This document shows positions 1 to 7,784 of a DNA stretch of 32,408 nt, piece by piece. The stretch is taken from positions 1 to 32,408 of the forward strand of contig VMSZ01000054.1 of assembly GCA_013791885.1 (NCBI GenBank), read 5' to 3'. Position 1 is the stretch's first letter; each line of letters starts with the position of its first letter. Origin of the DNA: Sulfurimonas sp. (GTDB lineage Bacteria > Campylobacterota > Campylobacteria > Campylobacterales > Sulfurimonadaceae). The position numbers and the translations under genes are program-made. The notes below the pieces were generated by a model, which was not told the origin of the DNA, ran no database searches, and was given only the letters and a program-made list of their open reading frames with translations.

Positions 1-348
1 AGTTTTATTTTGCAAATCACACTCACCGGACTTGTCACATACACCACATTCTAAAGGGTGGTTTACATCATAAAGTTTCATAATGTTTGTACGTTCATTC
101 TCTAATGCAGCACTATCTGTTTTAACTTCTAAACCTTCAACCGGAGGTGTATTACATGAGAGAACAAATCCATTTACTCCCTCAGCTTCAACCACACACA
201 TACGGCATGACGCACACGGCGTAGTTTTAGAAATGTAACACATTGTCGGAATGTAGATATCGTTTTTACGAGCTACATTCAAGATGGTCTCGCCTTTTTT
301 CGCTTCTACCGAGATACCGTTAATTTTAAAGTGAATCAAATTACTCAT
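1..348 (-). CDS. nuoG: NADH-quinone oxidoreductase subunit G, N-terminal 116 codons (cut by window edge)
   Basis: NuoG is the large iron-sulfur subunit of the complex I peripheral arm and passes electrons towards the quinone site. I translated the visible part by hand: it starts MSNLIHFKINGISVEAKKGE and stays open to base 1. It has the plant-type [2Fe-2S] ferredoxin domain, with C37, then CRMC (C48, C51) and C65. It then has the His/Cys motif HPLECGVCDKSGEC, ligating an N5-type [4Fe-4S] cluster, at residues 98-111. The ATG at 346-348 is preceded by a very strong ribosome binding site (GGGAGGAG on the minus strand, 351-358) that overlaps the stop of the upstream 677-aa gene, so the two are translationally close. 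The molybdopterin-like C-terminal part lies outside the window and cannot be judged. Confidence 0.95.
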   Translation of the reverse strand, partial: MSNLIHFKINGISVEAKKGETILNVARKNDIYIPTMCYISKTTPCASCRMCVVEAEGVNGFVLSCNTPPVEGLEVKTDSAALENERTNIMKLYDVNHPLECGVCDKSGECDLQNKT

Positions 349-357
349 ATCTCCTCC

Positions 358-2391
358 CTACGCCTGAACCATAGCGATGTAGTAACAACGCATACAGCGG
401 TCAGCTTCACTTAATGCTTCATCTTGTGTGAAACCTAAGTTTACTTCCATGTTATTGAACTTTCTGATGTCCACATCTACCACTTCACTGTGCTGACGAG
501 CAAGACCTGGCAACCAACCGGTTATCTTTTCTTTTTTGTTGTAGACTTTCAGTTTACGCAAGTGATCTTCCATAATCTCATCGTCAGATAAAGTTATTTC
601 ACCTGTTTCAAGATAACGAGCCATAACAGAAGCGCCGCGTTTAGCCTGACCGACTGCGTTTACAATCGTCATCGGACCATATTCACAGTCGCCTGAAGCA
701 AAAATACCTTTGCGAGATGTCATATAATCTTTGCCGTTTGTTTTAAGCGTTCCCCAAGAAGTCATCTCTAACTCCCAGTCTTTTGGAATAAACTTCAAAT
801 CAGCCGCCTGAGAAACAGCAGGAACAAGATAATCTACTTCCATCTCAAATGAAGCGCCTTCGATTTTAACAAGTTCTGCACGTCCGCCATCCGGTGGAGG
901 AACAAGTTCAAACTTGTCAATTATGAGTGATTTAAGTACATCATTCTCATCTTTCATCTCGGCTACAGCCGAGTGGAAAATAAACTCAACACCCTCTTCA
1001 ACCGCTTCATGGTACTCTTCATAAGTCGTATTACGGATAATAGTCGCTTCATCACGACGATAAATCATGACAACTTTTTTAGCACCCGCACGGATTGCAC
1101 AACGTACAACATCCATAGAGGTAAAACCACCACCGACACAGGCAACTGTTTTACCGGTCAAATCAACATGATCCGTTGGAAGCATCTGTTGCACTTGAAC
1201 TTTCTCAGGTGTTTTTATGTCAAATTTCTCATACAGGTTTACCCAGTCAAGAAAGTCGATAGCACCCCAGTAGCCCTTAATCTCCGGACGTTCATTGTCA
1301 CAATACACTTTTTTAGAGATACGTGTTCCTGAAGCTATCATTGTCGCATCGTAATCTTTTTCAAACGCAACCATCTCATCAGCAGATACTCTGTGGTTTA
1401 AGATAAAGTTTACACCCATATCTCTTACACATTCAATATCTTGAAGATATTTATCCCACGGCATACGGTACTCAGGAACTCCAACAGTTACCTCGCCGCC
1501 AAGAACAGGAAGTTCTTCATAAACATCAACCGCAACACCCTCAGCTGCAAGGTAATATGCTGTAGTAAGTCCTGCAGGTCCAGCTCCAACAACGGCAACT
1601 TTTTTGCCAGTCATCGGTTTTTTCTCCATAGGATGGAAAAAGTCATAACCGTGGTCAGTTTCCCAATCAGCGCCAAGACGTTTGAGTGCCATAATAGCAA
1701 TCGGCTCATCAAGGTTTGTTCTTCTACATGCATCTTCACAAGGGTGCGGACAAACGCGGCCACATACGTGAGCAAGCGGCATAGTCTGACGCGTTGCTTC
1801 TAATGAATCATCAAAACGTAAATCTCTTACACCCTCAATGTACGCTGGAATATCAACATGCGCAGGACAAGCATCTGTACATGGTGCTGTTATTTTTGCT
1901 ATATAACCGATTGAATCGTTATAGTGTTTTGATGCTTTTTGCTCGTTAATACAAGCCATAAACTCCGCTTCAAAATGAACCATCAAATCAATGATAGGAT
2001 TTGGAACTGTTTTTCCAATTTCACATTTTGAAGTAAGTTGCATACTTTTGCCAATCTCTTTTAAGTGATCCAAATCTGCAACACTACCCTCACCGCGAGC
2101 TATTTTATCTAGCAGGTCATATAAAATACGTCCACCCCAACGTCCGGGTGCACATCTTCCACATGCTTCAGAATACTCTTGGTACTGCGCAGCGTACTCC
2201 ATAGCTAAACGGATTACATCTACATCGGCGTTAAATAATGAAACACCATCCCATCCTATAAAGGCTTTGGAATCGCGGTGGTCATCATATTGTGCCGGCA
2301 GGTTATAAGCTGATTCTTCCCACTCTTCCACGGGTTTGCCAACATTGTTGATTAACTCCCCGTTCCAAGTAGAAAAATAGACTTTACTCAC
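358..2391 (-). CDS. Complex I-associated GltD-like FAD/NAD(P)H oxidoreductase with NuoF-like Fe-S N-terminus
   Basis: A 677-aa protein sits where nuoF would be. Residues about 65-150 resemble the C-terminal [4Fe-4S] (N3) domain of NuoF: CGRC at 77-80, C123 and a following HFEAEF helix. NuoF's FMN/NADH-binding domain is absent. From about 165 it resembles the small subunit of glutamate synthase (GltD): cysteines at 171, 175, 210, 214, 218 and 222 (two [4Fe-4S] clusters), an FAD-binding GAGPAG at 269-274, a second dinucleotide fold GGGFTS at 420-425, and YRRDE at 444-448 as in NADPH-type GltD. A CMRC pair lies near the end (666-669). The start is GTG with AAGGA upstream; an in-frame ATG-rich alternative was not seen. 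It lies between the 73-aa subunit and nuoG, so it is probably the electron-input subunit. The donor (NADPH, NADH, ferredoxin or flavodoxin) is not settled by sequence. The third N3 cysteine position is Gly83. Confidence 0.85.
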   Translation of the reverse strand: MSKVYFSTWNGELINNVGKPVEEWEESAYNLPAQYDDHRDSKAFIGWDGVSLFNADVDVIRLAMEYAAQYQEYSEACGRCAPGRWGGRILYDLLDKIARGEGSVADLDHLKEIGKSMQLTSKCEIGKTVPNPIIDLMVHFEAEFMACINEQKASKHYNDSIGYIAKITAPCTDACPAHVDIPAYIEGVRDLRFDDSLEATRQTMPLAHVCGRVCPHPCEDACRRTNLDEPIAIMALKRLGADWETDHGYDFFHPMEKKPMTGKKVAVVGAGPAGLTTAYYLAAEGVAVDVYEELPVLGGEVTVGVPEYRMPWDKYLQDIECVRDMGVNFILNHRVSADEMVAFEKDYDATMIASGTRISKKVYCDNERPEIKGYWGAIDFLDWVNLYEKFDIKTPEKVQVQQMLPTDHVDLTGKTVACVGGGFTSMDVVRCAIRAGAKKVVMIYRRDEATIIRNTTYEEYHEAVEEGVEFIFHSAVAEMKDENDVLKSLIIDKFELVPPPDGGRAELVKIEGASFEMEVDYLVPAVSQAADLKFIPKDWELEMTSWGTLKTNGKDYMTSRKGIFASGDCEYGPMTIVNAVGQAKRGASVMARYLETGEITLSDDEIMEDHLRKLKVYNKKEKITGWLPGLARQHSEVVDVDIRKFNNMEVNLGFTQDEALSEADRCMRCYYIAMVQA

Positions 2392-2403
2392 AGTTGTGTT
2401 CCT

Positions 2404-2625
2404 TTATTTTTTACAAACGATAGTCCAGTCGACTTCGTTAAACTTTAAAGAGTTCATCAACTCATATCCGCACTCTTTTACCAAATCAGCTGATTTTTGA
2501 ATCGGTGTAAAATCACCAATTTCAAATAAAAAAATTGCAACCTCGCCAGCTTTGTGCGCAGCTAAAAGCTCTTTCATTCTTGGCTCAAAATTATCTTTTA
2601 AGTGTCTTAAATCATATCTTTTCAT
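2404..2625 (-). CDS. Small complex I subunit in the nuoE position (Cj1575c/HP1264-like)
   Basis: A 73-aa protein encoded between nuoD and the GltD-like subunit. It is far shorter than a standard NuoE (about 160 aa) and has only one cysteine in the middle (CGYEL) and one near the end (VCKK), so it cannot form the four-cysteine [2Fe-2S] site of NuoE. Campylobacter and Helicobacter complex I operons carry a similarly short protein of unknown role here, and it is often labelled NuoE by position only. Its ATG overlaps the nuoD stop by one base (TAATG), and only 12 bp separate it from the next gene, so it is clearly part of the operon. It probably helps dock the unusual input module; that role is inference. 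Confidence 0.8.
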   Translation of the reverse strand: MKRYDLRHLKDNFEPRMKELLAAHKAGEVAIFLFEIGDFTPIQKSADLVKECGYELMNSLKFNEVDWTIVCKK

Positions 2626-3866
2626 TAGCGGTCTACCTCTCCAAATACGATATTTGTTGTACCAATAATAGAAACAACATCCGGAATATAGTGGCCCGGT
2701 AAAAGGTCAGTTAAAATCCCTGTATGCCAAAATGACGGAGCACGTAGTTTGAGTCTGTAAGGATATGGTCCGCCTTGTGAATTTATAAAGAAGCCAAGTT
2801 CACCTTTTGGTGATTCAGTAGCAACGTAAACTTCACCAACCGGTGGTCTCATCCCTTGTGTTACAAGCACAAAGTGTTGCATCAAAGAGTAGTTTTGTGT
2901 CATGATGTCGAGCTTTGGTGCTGAAATGTATTTCGGTGCATGCGCCATTAACTCAGTTTGGTTCTTTTTAACTGTCTCTTGGTACATATCTATTGTTTGG
3001 TACAAAATCTTTGCAGATTCTCTCATCTCTTCCATATAGATACGGTAACGAGCAAAGTTGTCGCCTTTGTCTGAGTAAGGAACATTAAATTCTACTTCGT
3101 CATACAATTCATACGGCTCTTCTTTACGAATGTCCCAAGCAACGCCGGAAGCTCTAAGCATTGGACCTGTGCAGCCCCATGACAGAGCCATCTCTTTTGA
3201 AATAGTTCCAACTTCTTCCATTCTCATGAGCCAGATACGGTTTGTATCAAGTAAATCTTCATAATCTTTGATATTTGCAGGCAATTTATCTAGGAATGTT
3301 TTGAGTTGAGATATAAAAGTATCTTGAATATCTAAAGGAACGCCGCCAATACGGATAGCCGCATGCGTAAGTCTTGCTCCACAATAACCCTCAATAATGT
3401 CCATCAAATATTCTCTCTCGCGGAATGCAAAAAGGAATACTGTCATAGCCCCAATGTCAAGCGCAGTTGTAGCCAACCAGAAAAGGTGAGACATTAAACG
3501 GTTGATTTCCAAAAGCATCATACGAATAACTTTCGCACGGCGAGGAACTTCTAAGCCAATCAATTTCTCAACAGCTAAAGCAAAACCGTAGTTGTTTGAA
3601 GATGAAGCAATATAATCCATACGGTCAGTTGTAGGCATGAATTCATTGTAAATCATGTTCTCAGCCATTTTTTCCATACCGCGGTGCAGATAGCCTATGT
3701 CCGGATGTGCTTTTACAATCTGTTCTTGTTGGAGGTGAAGCATTAAACGCAACTGTCCGTGAGCAGAAGGGTGCTGAGGACCGAAGTTTAGGATAAGCTC
3801 ATTGTCGTCTCTGTCAAACGTGATGTTTTCAAAAAACGGTGTTAATCTATTTTTTACTTGTGCCAT
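2625..3866 (-). CDS. nuoD: NADH-quinone oxidoreductase subunit D
   Basis: NuoD (413 aa, full length) is the 49-kDa-type subunit that, with NuoB, forms the quinone-reduction chamber of complex I. The N-terminal motif [13 protein letters not shown] carries H36, equivalent to the quinone head-group histidine, and RMDY at 82-85 carries the partner tyrosine. The sequence is collinear with the family through to [16 protein letters not shown]. NuoC and NuoD are separate proteins, unlike the fused NuoCD of E. coli. The ATG follows AGGGTGG with good spacing, 12 bp after the nuoC stop. Function is firmly supported by family and context. Confidence 0.97.
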   Translation of the reverse strand: MAQVKNRLTPFFENITFDRDDNELILNFGPQHPSAHGQLRLMLHLQQEQIVKAHPDIGYLHRGMEKMAENMIYNEFMPTTDRMDYIASSSNNYGFALAVEKLIGLEVPRRAKVIRMMLLEINRLMSHLFWLATTALDIGAMTVFLFAFREREYLMDIIEGYCGARLTHAAIRIGGVPLDIQDTFISQLKTFLDKLPANIKDYEDLLDTNRIWLMRMEEVGTISKEMALSWGCTGPMLRASGVAWDIRKEEPYELYDEVEFNVPYSDKGDNFARYRIYMEEMRESAKILYQTIDMYQETVKKNQTELMAHAPKYISAPKLDIMTQNYSLMQHFVLVTQGMRPPVGEVYVATESPKGELGFFINSQGGPYPYRLKLRAPSFWHTGILTDLLPGHYIPDVVSIIGTTNIVFGEVDR

Positions 3867-3878
3867 ATTTTTGCCACC

Positions 3879-4685
3879 CTATCTTTGAGGATCATCAATA
3901 ACTTTTGATGATGCTTTATCGAATTTTTTAATTAAGAAAACGCCGCCCTCTTCTTGGTACGACTGTTCATTTCTCTCTTCATTTCCTGTGATTACCGTAC
4001 CTTTTGGTACTTCAAACCCTAAACGTGCAAAACGCTCTGAGTCATATCTGTCAACTCTTGCAGTGTCACGAATTTCAGGCCCGATAACATCACGAGCTTC
4101 TTTTCCGTAAATTTTGTCTACTTCATACCAGGCAGCAAATTCATCACCCTCTAGCGGGTAAGTTTTAAGCAACGGATGTCCTTGCCAATCGTACGGCATA
4201 AGGATACGTTTCATAAATGGATGTCCGTTTGCTTCGATGCCGAACATGTCGTACATTTCACGCTCAGACCAGTCAGCACTACGGAAAAGTTTTTCCACTG
4301 AATTTACCGCTTGACCGTTAGTAATGAAAAATTTAATACGGATACGCTTACGTTTGTTCATACTCAGCATTTGGTAAAAAATCTCAAATTGGTTACTTTT
4401 TGCAAGCCAGTCGATAGCGCTCATCTCCGAGAGTTGTGTATATTCCAGCTCATCACGTAAAAGTTCTAAAACCCCATAGTTATCTGCTGCGTTTATATAA
4501 ACAACCATTTGTCCAACTTGAATGTAAGCATCGCTTACTTCAAATTTTGCTTTGATAGCCGCCAAGTCTGCAGCAAAAACCGCATCACTTTCAACGTCAC
4601 TTTTTGGAACCTGAGGTGCTACATAAAATCTGTCTGTATAGTAAGCTTTTGCTTGTACATCGTCTTTAGGTGTATAGGCTCTCAT
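3879..4685 (-). CDS. nuoC: NADH-quinone oxidoreductase subunit C
   Basis: NuoC (268 aa) is the 30-kDa-type subunit of the complex I connecting module and has no cofactor. The family signature covers about residues 145-185: [17 protein letters not shown] followed by [18 protein letters not shown]. The N-terminal 50 residues and the charged C-terminal tail (about 215-268) extend beyond the minimal domain. Its ATG overlaps the nuoB stop by one base (TAATG), which implies translational coupling. Confidence 0.96.
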   Translation of the reverse strand: MRAYTPKDDVQAKAYYTDRFYVAPQVPKSDVESDAVFAADLAAIKAKFEVSDAYIQVGQMVVYINAADNYGVLELLRDELEYTQLSEMSAIDWLAKSNQFEIFYQMLSMNKRKRIRIKFFITNGQAVNSVEKLFRSADWSEREMYDMFGIEANGHPFMKRILMPYDWQGHPLLKTYPLEGDEFAAWYEVDKIYGKEARDVIGPEIRDTARVDRYDSERFARLGFEVPKGTVITGNEERNEQSYQEEGGVFLIKKFDKASSKVIDDPQR

Positions 4686-5194
4686 TACATTAACCTTTTA
4701 GCTTTTTGTGCGTTTCCGGCTTTGTTGGCACGGATTTTTTTCTGTAATAACATAACACCATATTGAAGTGTTTCAGGACGCGGCGCACACCCTGGAAGAT
4801 ACAAGTCAACTGGGATGATTCTGTCACAACCCTGAACAGTTGCGTATGTATTAAACATACCGCCTGTGTTCGCACAAGAACCCATAGAAATCACCCATCT
4901 AGGCTCCGTCATCTGATCATAAAGTCTTTTAATAAACTCAGCATGTTTTTTCGTCAACGTTCCCGCAACAATCATAACGTCAGCTTGACGAGGAGAAGCA
5001 CGGAAGATTGTGCCGTAACGGTCAAAGTCAAAACGAGATGCACCCGAAGCCATCATCTCAATACCGCAACAAGCAAGACCGTAAGTAAGTGCCCAAAGAG
5101 AGTTTGAACGTCCCCAGTTTACGATTTTATCTATACTTGTAAGTGCAACCGGCAAACCACCGTCTTGTGTATAATTTACTTTATGTTGTGCCAT
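4685..5194 (-). CDS. nuoB: NADH-quinone oxidoreductase subunit B
   Basis: NuoB (169 aa) binds cluster N2, the last iron-sulfur centre before quinone. The ligands are visible: the tandem pair C42-C43 in [13 protein letters not shown]107 in MGSCANTGG and C136 in PGCAPRPE. Length is normal. The ATG at 5192-5194 lies inside the end of nuoA (19-bp overlap) and has a strong AAAAGGAG upstream that falls within nuoA coding sequence. A shorter reading frame on the same strand inside this gene (4690-4875) is a shadow. Confidence 0.97.
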   Translation of the reverse strand: MAQHKVNYTQDGGLPVALTSIDKIVNWGRSNSLWALTYGLACCGIEMMASGASRFDFDRYGTIFRASPRQADVMIVAGTLTKKHAEFIKRLYDQMTEPRWVISMGSCANTGGMFNTYATVQGCDRIIPVDLYLPGCAPRPETLQYGVMLLQKKIRANKAGNAQKAKRLM

Positions 5195-5565
5195 TCAAGA
5201 GCTCCTTTTTTCCATGCATATACGAAACCAATCGTTAGAAGTAAGATGAAAAGTAACATCTCTACAAAACCAAACCAGCCTAGAAGTTTAAAATCAACCG
5301 CCCATGGAAACATAAACACTATTTCCACATCAAATAACAAGAAAAGAAGTGCAAACAGATAAAACTGTGGTGATACTCTATTCGGCTGTTTTGTAATTTC
5401 AGGTCCACATTCGTATACCGAAAGTTTAATCTTTTCAGAATCTTTGCGTGCTAATGCACGACTCGCTAAACGGGCGATTACAGTTGTTCCTATAAACGCA
5501 CCGAATGTTATAACAAACAGTACAAAGACCCCAAAATACGGATTTGCAGTTGCAATATGTTCCAT
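5176..5565 (-). CDS. nuoA: NADH-quinone oxidoreductase subunit A
   Basis: NuoA (129 aa) is a small membrane subunit at the junction of the complex I arms. Three hydrophobic segments are visible, around residues 10-32, 65-90 and 97-117. The signature between segments 1 and 2 (YECGPE) is that of the cysteine-containing matrix/cytoplasmic loop, and [15 protein letters not shown] is typical of the second helix. It is the first gene of the minus-strand nuo operon. The start ATG (5563-5565) is preceded by AAAGGTAGG on the minus strand. Confidence 0.96.
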   Translation of the reverse strand: MEHIATANPYFGVFVLFVITFGAFIGTTVIARLASRALARKDSEKIKLSVYECGPEITKQPNRVSPQFYLFALLFLLFDVEIVFMFPWAVDFKLLGWFGFVEMLLFILLLTIGFVYAWKKGALEWHNIK

Positions 5566-5699
5566 ATAACCTACCTTTAAATTTCAAAGTCACATCCCTT
5601 AAAACGTGACCTCTTAATATTTTGTTTTCCAACCAGATAAAAACTCCCGCCGTTAAGGCAGATTTTTTTACAAAATTGTTGGAAAAAACAGTTACTTGC

Positions 5700-5705
5700 A
5701 CTATA
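5700..5705 (-). promoter_or_regulatory. Candidate -10 box for the nuo operon
   Basis: TATAGT on the minus strand in a T-rich context, about 135 bp before the nuoA ATG. No clear -35 is seen, which is usual for sigma-70 promoters of Campylobacterota. It is chosen by eye and other weak boxes exist in the gap. Confidence 0.35.
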
Positions 5706-5819
5706 ACAAAAAGAGTATTAAATAAACTTGTATGGGAAAAAATAAGATTAGAAAATGTCACGAAACGCAACACAGATTTTGACGAGGATATCAATATGTT
5801 TCAAATAGTAACTCATTTG

Positions 5820-5856
5820 AAAAAAAGTGTGAAAAAATGAGACATTTCACACTTTT
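5820..5856 (-). terminator. Rho-independent terminator of the OlsF-like gene
   Basis: A perfect 11-bp inverted repeat (5823-5833 with 5846-5856; AAAAGTGTGAA arms on the minus strand) encloses a 12-nt loop. On the minus strand it is followed by a run of T (bases 5826 down to 5820, partly in the stem). It begins about 16 bp past the stop of the 5873-7579 gene and insulates it from nuoA. Confidence 0.85.
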
Positions 5857-5872
5857 AGTTCGCAAAAATTCC

Positions 5873-7579
5873 CTAAATTTCTAAATATCGCTTGCGTTTA
5901 TTTGGCTTTAATTTTTGTGTATCGACAAGAATAAATCCGTCTACACAGTTGTCAAAAGCTCTATCAATTCCAAAGTCCAGAAACTCTACACCGCCATCTT
6001 CGCATAAATCACTATATTGCTTATAGAGTGTTGGAATTGCATAACCTCTGACTTGAAGTTCATTTTTTAAAACAGCCAGGTCTTCTTCGTAACTTACTTT
6101 AGAAAAAAGCAGTTCATATTTTTGCGTTTTTTCATTACTGATAAAGTAGCTCTCTTTGTGTGTTACACTTCGAACTTTTGGCCCAAAATAGAGCATATAA
6201 AAATAGACAAGCAGAGATACCGATTCATCATCGTAAGCACGTGAAATACTTACCGGTCCAAACATATATCTAACATCCGGATTTGCTCTTAAATACGCAC
6301 CGATTCCCTGCCATAAATAATCAAGTGCCCGAGAGTTCCAATATTTAGGCTGTACAAAACTGCGACCGAGTTCCAAGCCACTCTCAAAGTATTTATTAAA
6401 ACTCTCTTGGTAATCAAAAAGTGTAGAAGTATAAAGCCCTTCTACATCCAGAGTCTCTTTCGCTTTTAAAACCCTGTACGAGCCTACTATCTCCAAATCT
6501 TTTTCATCCCACAAAATAATATGCTCATAGAAGAAATCAAACTCATCTAAATCCCTTTTCTTACCGCTTCCTTCTTTAACCTGTCTGAAGCTAATTTCAC
6601 GAAGTCTGCCTATTTCTCTAAGCAAAGCGCTTTCATCTTCATTGGAGTAAAGATAAATCTTTTTGCCATCGTTCGTTTCTCCAAGTAATTTTGCCTCTTG
6701 AAGTTCACGTTTCAACTCCTGTCTCTCCTCGGCAAGGGCGATGGAATTATGTGTTTTAAAAATACCCCTATGCTTTTTTGAGACAAGATAAAAGTGTTTT
6801 CTAAAGAGTTTCACTTTGTCTACCAAAGTAAGAGCAGGAATATTGTAATTTTCATAGGGTATGCTTTTTCCTATGCGAAAGCCTATTGTTTTATCATGAT
6901 ATTTAAACATTTCATGCGGTATTGTCGCGGTCGCGAGTGATTTACTCAGCATAGAAATCAAGTAAAAAAACTTAGAATTCTTCGCGTTTACATAGATAGG
7001 CAGAATCGGTGATTTTGTTTTTTGTGCCACTTTTAAAAAGCCGCTTCTCCATTTTGTATCTTTTATACCGTTTGGACGTGCACGACTCACTTCTCCTGAG
7101 GGAAAGATTATGACAGCCTGCTCTTTTTTCAGTGCATCATAAATGGACTCTACCGAATTTTTAGACATTTTTCCCTTGACATTATCAATTGGAATGAGCA
7201 CTTCGTTGAGATTTTCAAAAACGCTTAAAAAATTTGATGCAACTATTTTAATATCTTTTCTTACATTTTTAAGAATATGCATAAGTGCCAGTGCGTCAAG
7301 GGCCCCAAGAGGATGGTTCGCAATGATTACGACTCTTCCATAAGAGGGAATTCTTGATAGTTCATTTTGATTAATTGCTACGTCAATGTTGAAATATTCC
7401 AAGATAGACTCTATAAAACCATAGGTATCTTCATGCGTATGTGCTTTTAAAAACATATTAATCTCTTCTTCATGAGAGATTTTTTTAAACAAAGAGAGAA
7501 GGGATTTTTTCACTAAAGTCGGATATTTTTCTAGCGATGGATAGTTGTGGGTGAGATATTTTTCAACTGAAATAGCCAC
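5873..7579 (-). CDS. olsF: Bifunctional acyltransferase, OlsF-like (ornithine/amino-acid lipid synthesis)
   Basis: A 568-aa two-domain protein. Residues about 80-260 form a PlsC-type glycerolipid acyltransferase: NHPLGALD at 88-95 (catalytic His89 and Asp95, five residues apart rather than the usual four) and the FPSGE motif at 159-163. Residues about 320-520 resemble the GNAT-like OlsB/hemolysin-type N-acyltransferase: SYRVL at 367-371, ELGRSFV and the GPVSISR strand. This order (O-acyltransferase then N-acyltransferase) is that of OlsF, which makes ornithine lipid in one protein. The product here is inferred; another amino acid could be the head group. The start is GTG with AAAAGG 11 bp upstream. 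It follows the AAA ATPase gene by 205 bp, a gap that includes a palindromic element, and ends at a strong terminator. Confidence 0.75.
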   Translation of the reverse strand: MAISVEKYLTHNYPSLEKYPTLVKKSLLSLFKKISHEEEINMFLKAHTHEDTYGFIESILEYFNIDVAINQNELSRIPSYGRVVIIANHPLGALDALALMHILKNVRKDIKIVASNFLSVFENLNEVLIPIDNVKGKMSKNSVESIYDALKKEQAVIIFPSGEVSRARPNGIKDTKWRSGFLKVAQKTKSPILPIYVNAKNSKFFYLISMLSKSLATATIPHEMFKYHDKTIGFRIGKSIPYENYNIPALTLVDKVKLFRKHFYLVSKKHRGIFKTHNSIALAEERQELKRELQEAKLLGETNDGKKIYLYSNEDESALLREIGRLREISFRQVKEGSGKKRDLDEFDFFYEHIILWDEKDLEIVGSYRVLKAKETLDVEGLYTSTLFDYQESFNKYFESGLELGRSFVQPKYWNSRALDYLWQGIGAYLRANPDVRYMFGPVSISRAYDDESVSLLVYFYMLYFGPKVRSVTHKESYFISNEKTQKYELLFSKVSYEEDLAVLKNELQVRGYAIPTLYKQYSDLCEDGGVEFLDFGIDRAFDNCVDGFILVDTQKLKPNKRKRYLEI

Positions 7580-7692
7580 TGTTTTAGTTTCCTTTTAAAG
7601 AAAAATTTAATAGCGGTATTATGGATGAAATAGGTTACGAACTTGTTACGAGAATTAGATTTTATAATAATTGAAGGGTAGCACTAAAAATA

Positions 7693-7762
7693 AGATTGCC
7701 GCGCTTCGCTCGCAATGACAAACTCACGTCACTGCGAGACTTCAAAGAAGTCGCGGCAGTCT
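7693..7762. repeat. Palindromic interspersed-type element (two related inverted arms)
   Basis: The left arm 7693-7719 (AGATTGCCGCGCTTCGCTCG then CAATGAC) and the reverse complement of the right arm 7728-7762 (AGACTGCCGCGACTTC... CTCGCAGTGAC) are versions of one unit differing in the middle. The right arm contains its own perfect hairpin, GACTTC-AAA-GAAGTC (7738-7752). The GTCATTGCGAG...GCGGCAATCT pattern recurs in many bacterial genomes as an intergenic palindrome. It is far more GC-rich than the flanks. It lies between the AAA ATPase stop and the OlsF-like gene, where the RNA would fold into a large stem-loop. Confidence 0.75.
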
Positions 7763-7784
7763 AAATGTCAGCTTTTAAAGAAAA

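Larger units (their letters stand above)
5566..5872. other. Intergenic region upstream of nuoA
   Basis: About 300 bp with no credible gene. It holds the terminator of the acyltransferase gene (5820-5856), a possible nuoA promoter (-10 at 5700-5705) and an imperfect GTCAC/GTGAC hairpin in the nuoA leader (about 5587-5612). A plus-strand frame at 5622-5840 (72 aa) has no recognisable domain and runs through the terminator, so I do not call it. Confidence 0.6.

Noticed and set aside
5622-5840. Plus-strand 72-aa frame upstream of nuoA
   Set aside because: No recognisable domain, low-complexity Lys/Thr composition, and it runs into the perfect minus-strand terminator at 5820-5856.
7693-7762. Palindrome as a CRISPR repeat or tRNA
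   Set aside because: Only two inverted, non-identical arms with no spacer series, and no cloverleaf or anticodon arm can be formed.
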